Part shown: piece by piece, positions 56,582-64,000 of the stretch
Numbering within the stretch: the stretch's first letter is position 1
How the letters are laid out: each line of letters starts with the position of its first letter
Origin: Deroplatys truncata
Lineage: Eukaryota > Arthropoda > Insecta > Mantodea > Mantidae
Reading direction: 5' to 3'
Length of the DNA stretch: 64,000 bases
Assembly: GCA_030765065.1 (NCBI GenBank)
Contig: CM060977.1
Location: 161,209,052-161,273,051, forward strand
Notes under the pieces: model-generated
Database searches by the model: none
What the model saw: the letters and a program-made list of their open reading frames with translations, nothing else
Told to the model about the DNA's origin: nothing
Program-made: the position numbers and the translations under genes

Positions 56582-56635
56582 GATACTAATATAATAATAT
56601 TTTGAAATTTTGTATTTACCTCACTTTTCATTTTT
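54618..56635. other. Intergenic sequence with a long hairpin, a C-run and a TA microsatellite
   Basis: Apart from the inverted repeat at 54735-54831 there is no supported gene. A run of nine C occurs at 55681-55689 and (TA)n at about 56540-56577. Several ATTGGCT words (56107-56175) are CCAAT-box-like on the opposite strand, with no gene beside them. Confidence 0.4.
54735..54831. repeat. Perfect 38-bp inverted repeat with 21-base loop
   Basis: Arms 54735-54772 and 54794-54831 are exact inverted copies, starting with AATTTATTTAAAGGTGAGTC and its complement. The RNA would form a 38-bp hairpin with a 21-base loop. It could be a small palindromic MITE, a recent inverted duplication, or a small-RNA precursor. 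Confidence 0.9.
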
Positions 56636-57112
56636 ACTTTCTCTTCTATGCAGTTACAGTAAACAGAGGAAATATTGTATTCCACTCAACATTTCGATAT
56701 CGATAATTCATCAAAAATACATGTTTTGAGGTTCCCTGAACACAAAAAAAACATTTTTGGTAATATGCCTTTGTGTGTGCGTGTGTGTCTGTGAAACGCA
56801 TAACTAAAAAATGAAGTGTCCGAAAAATACCAAACTTGGTATTTAAGTCCAGTATCTTTCAATAATGCGATGGAATTTACAAGAAAATCCCCCCAACTTA
56901 AACTACCCTTAACGCCGAAAATGTTTCGTTAATTTTTATTTTCTCAAAAATGGTTCTATGACTTTGATAAAATACCATATTTTGAGGATACTTGCTTGAC
57001 AAATAAATTGTATATCTTGAATTTTCTGTGAAGAACTCTTCACTCTGAATGACTTTTGTATTACTGGTAAACCCCAAGAGAGAGAGACAAACATCTTATT
57101 ACACAGAAAATG

Positions 57113-58343
57113 TACACTACGTGATCAAAAGTATCCGGACACCTGGCTGAAAATGACGTACAAGTTCGTGGCGCACTCCATCGGTAATGCTGGAAGTCAA
57201 TATGGTGTAGGCCCAGCCTTAGCCTTGATGACAGCGTTCACTCTCGCAGGCATACTTTCAATCAGGTGCTGGAAGGTTTCTTGGGGAATGACAGCCCATT
57301 CTTCACGGAGTGCGGAACTGAGGAGAGATATCCATGTAGGTCGGTGAGGCCTGGCACGAAGTCGGCGTTCAAAAACATCCCAAAGGTGTTCTATAGGATT
57401 CAAGACAGAATTCTGTGCAGGCCAGTCCATTACAGGGGTGTTATTGTCGTGTAACCACTCCGCCACAGCCCGTGCAGTATGAGCAGGTGCTCGATCGTGT
57501 TGAAAGATGCAATCGCCATCCCCGAATTGTTCTTCAACAGTGGGAAGCAAGAAGGTGCTTAAAATACAACGTAGGTCTGCGCTGTGATCGTGCCATGCAA
57601 AACAAAAAGGGGTGCAAGCCCCCTCCAAGAAAAACATGACCACACCATAACACCACCACCTCTGAATTTCACTGTTGGCAGATGACGTTCACCGGGCATT
57701 CGCCATACCCACACCCTGCAATCGGATCGCCACATTGTGTACCGTGATTCGTCACTACACACAACGTTTTGCCGCTGTTCAATCGTGTAATGTTGACGCT
57801 CGTTACACCAAGCGAGGCGTCGTTTGGCATTTTCCTGCGTAATGTGTGGCTTATGAGCAGCCGCTCGACCATGTAATCTAAGGTTTCTCACCTCACGTCT
57901 GTCATAGTATTTGGATTGGATCCTGATGCAGTTTGGAATTCCTGTGTGATGGTCTGGATAGATGTCTGTGTATTACTCTTTACGACCCTCTTCAAAAGTC
58001 GGCGGTCTCTGTCAGTCAACAGACGAGGTCGGCCTGTACGCTTTTGTGCTGTACATGTCCCTTCAAGTTTCCACTTCATCATCACATCAGAAACAGTGTA
58101 CCTAGGGATGTTTAGGGGTGTGGAAATCTCGCGCACAGACTTCTGACACAAGTGATACTCAATCACCTGACCACGTTCGAAGTCCGTGAGTTCCACGGAG
58201 CGTCCCATTGTGCTGTTTCAAGATGTCTAATGACTACTGAGGTTGCGGATAATTAGTACCAGGCAGTAGGTGGCAACACAATGCACCTAAGATGAAAAAC
58301 GTATGTTTGTGAGAGTGTCCGGATACTTGTGATCAATATTGTA
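57113..58343 (-). mobile_element. Tc1-like transposon, copy C
   Basis: Left terminus TACACTACGTGATCAAAAGT; right terminus GTGTCCGGATACTTGTGATC with a damaged last few bases; TA target duplication. Transposase reads on the minus strand. Confidence 0.9.
57197..58208 (-). pseudogene. Tc1-like transposase (copy C), broken
   Basis: The N-terminal ORF from 58208 (MGRSVELTDFERGQVIE) includes the paired-type DNA-binding domain and GRPRLL hook and stops at 57888. The next piece carries [10 protein letters not shown] and [16 protein letters not shown]. The last piece (57643-57197) carries FQHDRAPAHT and the PIEHLWDVFERR region. All three catalytic blocks exist but in separate frames. Confidence 0.8.
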
Positions 58344-58720
58344 GATCTCGTTAATGCACACAATTAAATTAAATAAAATTTTGTGGTGTTAACCATTTCC
58401 GAGATTTTTTTTATTGATTTGTATATTTAAAATACTTATACTTTTCTAATGGAAAATTGCTATTTTTATTTCTAGTTGCCATGCAAAGAGAACGGAGCTT
58501 CAAAGACATTATATAAGTAGTGACCCGCTTTAACAGATTTGACTACGGTTTAAACCTACTGTATTCCCATAATCCACATTTATCTTCAAGGAAATGTGTG
58601 ATAAAACCACTTCTGCAAACCTTTATCTCGATTAATATGAAGCAGATAGAAGAATAAGCATCTGTAAGAATAGTTTGTTGAAGAATTAGTAGACAGAGTA
58701 ATGTGAAAGTAACATAACAT

Positions 58721-59397
58721 TTTTTGGTCATACTCAGGCGCATTTGCTGGAAGTTTTTCTAAAAATATTCTTTTAATTAAAAGGATCAAAATATTGCCTT
58801 TGGTGAAACCTTGATTTGGAATTTAGATGACTGTTATAACAATAATTTAAATAATAACTACCATTATCATCGTATTCATAAAATAAAAGGAAGGCCCATC
58901 CTTCTGTAGAATAGAAAAGCAATGTATATATATCTGAGAAATTCTTGATAATCTCTCTTAATAAACAAAATCATTAGTAAATATGGACTAAAGCACTTAA
59001 TACATCCTGTAAAAATGTGCCTGTTGCTTGTCGTGCTTAGAGGTGAAAACGTTAAGGATGAACCCCATATGGTCGGCGCTGCGTGCATAGAGATGGCTGC
59101 AGGGCTGCAAGAGAGGCGCGTGATGTACGAGTCCCAGTTCTTAGCAAAACATTTTGTGGGTCATTTACAGAAAGATTTCTTAATGCGTCCGAAGGTTATG
59201 CGCATTTACATTAGGTGGGGCTTGCGCTGACTGAGTCACCGGCAACTACAGCAGAGTGTAGGACGCCTTCAACCTCTGCAGGAACATCTAGGAGAATTTC
59301 ATATCCTTAACATCCTTTCATGTCGAAAATTCTATGTAACGAATACATTGTTATCTTGAAAGGTGCCAAGAGAGAAGACCAAGAAAAGCTGTTTTTA
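58721..59397. other. Non-coding sequence
   Basis: No supported gene. The ORF at 59015-59230 has no family features. Confidence 0.35.
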
Positions 59398-59591
59398 ATT
59401 TCTCCACTACGTATTGTAAGTAGGGGAAGTATTGTATTCCACTCAAAAATTCGATACCGAGATTTCACCGGAAATACGTGTTTTGAGGCCTCCTGAAGAG
59501 TAAAGTATTTAAGATACTTTCAGGGCAAATAAAATGTATTTCTTGACTTTTCTGGGAATATCCCCAAAAGTATTTTTCATTGTGAACGACT
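59398..59591 (+). repeat. R1 repeat, fused 5' and internal fragments
   Basis: About 105 bases of the 5' end are joined directly to an internal block (AAGATACTTTCAGGGCAAAT through TGTGAACGAC), then the mariner fragment begins. Confidence 0.7.
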
Positions 59592-59615
59592 GATAACTGA
59601 AGTTCTGCGCTTACA

Positions 59616-60344
59616 AAATGGTGTTAACTCAAGAACTAAAGCACAACAACCATAGATTGCGCCGTGTATTCGTTGACTGGGCTATGGAGCAATTGGAAGT
59701 TGACCCGGATTTTTGTCGAAAAATCATCTTCAGCGACGAAGCCCACTTTTAGATGGATGGTTGTGTTAACAAACAAAATTGCCGCTATTGGAGCAATCAC
59801 AATCCAATGCAGATTCAAGAACGACCACTTCATCCCCAAAAGGCTACTGTGTGGTGCAGATTTTTGTATGTGGAATCATTGGTCTATATTTTTTCCAAGA
59901 TGAAGATGGAGAAGCTCTAACTGTCAATGAGGAAAGATATCGAGCTCTTATAAGGGACTATTTTGGCCTCAATTGGATGGTATGGACCTCAGAAACATCT
60001 GGTTCCAGCAAGATGGTACCACATGTCATACTGCTCTCGAAACAATCGATCTTTTGAAGGAGAAGTTCAGAGGTTTAATCATTTCCCGTGGTGGTGATGT
60101 TAACTGTCCCCCGAGGTCATGTGATTTAACGCCGTTGGATTACTTCTTGTGGAGTTATGTTAAATCTCGAGTTTATGCCAACATGCCAGAAAGAGTAAAT
60201 GATCTTATGAATAACATCACGAGTGTTATTAGTGAAGTTGGACCTAATTTACGTTCTTCTGCCATTGAAAATTGGCTCAACCGTATACGCGCCACCCAAC
60301 GAAGTTGCGGCGGTCAGTTAACTTGTGTTCTCTTCCACACGTAA
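59616..60344 (+). pseudogene. Mariner/IS630-type transposase fragment (catalytic half), broken
   Basis: The frames read FCRKIIFSDEAHF (stop directly after), VNKQNCRYWS and HPQKATVWC, then after a frameshift WFQQDGTTCHT, PPRSCDLTPLDYFLWSYVK and a C-terminal region ending at TAA 60342-60344. It has the D/D/D-type blocks of a mariner-like family different from the other three in this window. The N-terminal DNA-binding domain and termini were not found. Confidence 0.75.
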
Positions 60345-60886
60345 TGACATTAATTATGTTCCAAAATAAAATAAGAAGTAAACCTTTATCATTTATAGTA
60401 CGTGTTTTATTTAAGTTCAAAAATAGGACACTCTTGTTGCAAAACCCTATACTATCGTCTACTTTTGAGGCGTTGGAGTTCTAATATCATTTCGCGTGAC
60501 CTTTCCTAATTTAATGAATCTTTACGTCGATTTAAAAGCAGTGGGCTACATGGTCGTATGGCACACAGTTCCTCAAAGCACAAGAAATGGCGAATTGAGT
60601 TTCAAATAATATAGGTACATATAATCTCTGCTCTCTCTCTCTCTCTCTCTCCTCTCTCTGTCTCTCTTCCTTGGCCATCTGAATGAATGCAAATCCTTCT
60701 ATATTTCTGATGCACTTTCTTATAATATAATAAACGTTTCAACGAATAAGATTACCTTCAATACTGAAATACTGTTTCACGAGCTTAGAAGTCGTTTAAC
60801 ACCCAAATAGACCGAAAAGTACATAACACATGTATACATAAGTTCGGATTAATAATAGATAATAATCCTGTATAGGATATAGTAAA

Positions 60887-60918
<32 letters not shown>

Positions 60919-62505
60919 AGAGGTAGTCACACTAAAATGAAAGACAGGCTATTTTAGGTATGATCCTTACTCTTGAAGCTGCTCTCAAGATTATAGCACA
61001 GAAAGAAGCGTTATCTGTTCCACTTGTTCCATTAATATATGTGTAATGTCTTCATAACTTTGAATTAATAAGAATTCTAATGTCCATCATATATTTTAAT
61101 GTAAGCTGCAATATAGTGTTTTCTTTGTGTTTCACATGGGAACTTATTCAGAATTTGCAATACGTTTTGATGTTTTTCATAGTATAGCCCAAAGAAGAAT
61201 TCACGAGACTATTGACGCAGGTAATTCTTTCTGCCCCAAGTTTAGGCGCAATATGACGCAACCACGCTCCGTCCTCCAAAAATGAAGCAATACCTTTGCC
61301 TCACGGTTGCTGCTTGTCTCCTCCCAGTTGGTTCTTCTTTTGCCACGATGCTCCAGCATGAAATCTTAACCTCAGGGTATGCGTGGGTGTGTACAGAGAA
61401 ACACACAAACGCTGCCTTGGAACACTTTTATTCACTATTTGAAGTAATACTTTAGGTTTTCCGATCACTATTAAATGCATACGATGATACTTTGTCTTTA
61501 CCAAGACCGAAGAATATTAACTACAGTTAAGCGTTCTACCCTCTAGCATGTTCGCCACCGATGTTCACAAATCGACGAGAATGTCGTCCCACACTCGCCA
61601 GGCACTCAGGACAGACTGATCTACCCACGCTAGTACAAGGAAAACCAACGCCTCAACTAACCCTCTCTCCCCTCAAACAGTTGTCAAACTTAGCGTCAGT
61701 GGCTTAGAGTGGCCTTCACCAGGCTAAGTGCAGCTGTACTCGGCTGTTACCAGGAAAAACTTGCTACAATGGTATTTACCCTTTCTACCTGAGGCTGGTC
61801 CCTAATTAACAAAACTGTGCCTGTCTTGTCTTTATGTCGGTTATACAGTCAACAATTTTCACAATGCTTCTCCTTTTTATACATACACTGATTTTAAATA
61901 TACTATTACTTATTTTATATCACTATTCTTCTCAGAATATTATGATAATTATTGCCTTTATAATTCCGGCTTCACTATCCTCATGTATTTCTATGTTAAA
62001 ATTGATCCTATTCCAATGGCGGCTGCTGTATAAGAACACAAGAAAATGTGAATACCCTAACTTTTGACATCTTGCGGATTTATTGCTCATTTTTCTTTGA
62101 ATGCTATTTAACCAAAAGTATATGCAATAATATAAATTCTAGGTCTTTAAATCTAACGCACTACTGTAAACTCGATAACAGTCCAACATAGCACACATCT
62201 TGACTTTGGCACGCTTTAGGGAGCAACGGGACTGCACACTTCAAGAATTGTACTAGCGCGCAAACTTTTCTCCATTCTTTGTTTCCATTACACTACAATT
62301 TTACGTTAATGCCACTAGGTGGTAGAAGTTACAGTCACTACAGCAGATGTGCACAAGAGCGGAAACTTCTTCCAGTTTCTCCATACCATCCATAATCTCG
62401 ACTACAATTTAATTTACAAATTACTTCGTCCTTGCCCTGACGCGGTATACTTAATTATATACACAACAAACATCCACAAAACAACCCTTTCTTTCGTCAC
62501 ACAGT
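60345..62505. other. Intergenic sequence with CT and TTA microsatellites
   Basis: (CT)n at about 60633-60666 and (TTA)n at about 60890-60917. No supported gene in the remaining ~1.9 kb; ORFs are short and featureless. Confidence 0.4.
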
Positions 62506-63714
62506 TACACTACGTGATCAAAAGTATCCGAACATTTGGCTGAAAATGACGTACAAGTTCGTGGCGCCCTCCATCGGTAATGCTGGAAGTCAATATGGTG
62601 TTGGCCCACCCTTATCCTTGATGACAGCATTCCACTCTCGCAGGCATACTTTCAATCAGGTGCTGGAAGGTTTCTTGGGCAATGGCAGCCCATTCTTCAC
62701 GGAGTGCGGAACTGAGGAGAGGTATCGATGTAGGTCGGTGAGGCCTGGCACGAAGTCGGCGTTCCAAAACATCCCAAAGGTGTTCTATAGGATTCAAGTC
62801 AGGACTCTGTGCAGGCCAGTCCATTACAGGGATTTTATCATCGTGTAACCACTCCGCCACAGCCCGTGCAGTATGAACACGTGCTCGACCGTGTTGCAAG
62901 ATGTAATCGCCATCCCCGAATTGCTCTTCAACAGTGGGAAGCAAGAAAGAGCTTAAAATATCAATGTAGGTCTGCGCTTGATCGTGCCACGCAAAACAAC
63001 AAGGGGCGCAAGCCCCCTCCAGGAGAAACACGACCACGCCCTAACACCACCATCTCCGAATTTCACTTTTGGCACTACACACGCTGGCAGATGACGTTCA
63101 CCGGGCATTCGCCACACCCACACCTTGCTATCGGATCGCCACATTGTGTACCGTGATTCGTCACTCCACACAACATTTTGTTCAATCGTGTAATGCTGAC
63201 GCGAGGCGTCGTTTGGCATTCTCCTGATGTGTGGCTTATGACCAGTCGCTCGACCATGGAATCCAAGGTTTCTCACCTTACGCCTGTCATAGTACTTGGA
63301 GTTTGGAATTCCTGTGTGATGGTCTGGATAGATGTCTGCCTATTACTCTTTACGACCCTCTTCAAATGTCGGCGGTCTCTGTCAGTCAACAGACGAGGTC
63401 GGCCTGTACGCGTTTGTGCTGTATATGTCCCTTCACGTTTCCACTTCACTATCACATCAGAAACAGTGGACCTAGGGATGTTTAGGAGTGTGGAAATCTC
63501 GCGTACAGACTTCTGACACAAGCGACACCCAATCTCCTGACCACATTCGTAGTCTGTGAGTTCCACGGAGCGTCCCATTCTGCTGTTTCACGATGTGTAA
63601 TGACTACTGAGGTCGCGGATAATGAGTACCAGGCAGTAGGTGGCAGCACAATGCACCTAAGATGAAAAACGTATGTTTGTGGGGGTGTCCGGATACTTTT
63701 GATCACATAGTGTA
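62506..63714 (-). mobile_element. Tc1-like transposon, copy D
   Basis: Both termini present (TACACTACGTGATCAAAAGT at left, CTTTTGATCACATAGTGTA at right), TA ends. Confidence 0.9.
62612..63578 (-). pseudogene. Tc1-like transposase (copy D), broken
   Basis: Starts at 63578 with MGRSVELTDYECGQEIG; the DNA-binding domain (PRSTVSDVIVKWKREG) and GRPRLL hook are open to about 63273. Small deletions break the middle (NVVWSDESRY piece). The last piece (63037-62612) has an altered second catalytic block (LQHGRARVHT in place of FQHDRAPVHT), losing the Asp. The C-terminus SPDLNPIEHLWDVLERR is intact. Confidence 0.8.
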
Positions 63715-63747
63715 TGTATGTATTTATTTATTTAGTATTATTATTAC

Positions 63748-63790
<43 letters not shown>

Positions 63791-64000
63791 GCTGTTGCAG
63801 TTGCGAGCGGCTGCAGTTGAGACAGTAGTTATACCTCTCGGGCGACTTAATTATATTTGTATGTTTATTGTCTCATTTATGCCATTATTTTACTATTGAG
63901 CAGGGTTCATACGCATTTGCAATGTAAAGAAATATGACTGTACTTATATTTTATTTGAAATAACTTCCGCACAAGCAGAAGTGTAACAAGCGTTGGAAAC
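63715..64000. repeat. (TTA)n microsatellite and flanking sequence
   Basis: An interrupted TTA/ATT run at about 63736-63790. The rest up to the window end has no recognised feature. Confidence 0.7.

Larger units (their letters stand above)
56636..58720 (+). repeat. Diverged R1 copy split by a Tc1 element
   Basis: The R1 halves 56636-57112 and 58344-58720 flank Tc1 copy C. The insertion is at the TA of the R1 word AATGTAGATC, which is duplicated on both sides. The R1 copy is one of the most diverged. Confidence 0.8.

Noticed and set aside
59015-59230. 71-residue plus-strand ORF
   Set aside because: No motifs, no neighbours and no promoter; indistinguishable from a chance ORF.

Overview
This looks like arthropod (probably insect) nuclear DNA from a large, repeat-rich genome. 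It is AT-rich and full of Tc1/mariner, hAT, non-LTR and LTR remnants, tRNA-derived SINE-like pieces and microsatellites, and no host protein-coding gene could be recognised. Species cannot be named from the sequence alone.

The most informative part is bases 1 to about 6,620: one side of an endogenous Polinton/Maverick (adintovirus-like) element. On the minus strand, reading off the left edge, lie a fiber-like protein with three phage-tail-fiber-type motifs (open to the window edge) and an FtsK/HerA-type packaging ATPase. A compact divergent promoter separates them from a plus-strand capsid block: a split PLA2-domain core protein, an adenain-type protease, a penton-like minor capsid protein, a tiny basic protein and a double-jelly-roll major capsid protein. 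Facing this block is a minus-strand group with its own TATA box at about 6,615. It contains at least two genes visible only after splicing: a Cys/His protein whose two exons carry the same motif, and an acidic/basic coiled-coil protein. It also has an unspliced 148-residue ORF. Integrase and DNA polymerase B, expected in such elements, are not in the window and may lie to the left. The protease frame has no early ATG and is entered in exactly the -1 phase by a canonical A_AAA_AAC heptamer.

Bases 6,620-9,107 are non-coding but structured: about seven decaying ~150-bp tandem units, each with a pol III B-box-like motif on the minus strand, then a 239-bp duplication carrying CRE (TGACGTCA) and TATA motifs. 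The right end of the element probably lies here, because ordinary genomic repeats begin at 9,108.

From 9.1 kb on, the window is transposon debris. One ~0.85-kb family, here called R1, is present in about 20 full or partial copies on both strands, including a 6.3-kb array (19,774-26,102). Its ends (12-bp asymmetric inverted repeats, a 3' hairpin, a central GT microsatellite, T-rich flanks) resemble non-autonomous Helentron elements (HINE/DINE-1 type). Other content: a mariner-type element whose transposase sequence grew into a 94-bp tandem array (9.8-11.7 kb); a ~148-bp satellite (12.8-13.8 kb); four Tc1 copies; further broken mariner elements; a hAT fragment; a non-LTR ORF interrupted by R1; a young internally deleted Gypsy-like LTR element (44.7-49.4 kb) nested inside a MITE inside a Harbinger-like element; and a perfect 38-bp inverted repeat at 54.7-54.8 kb.
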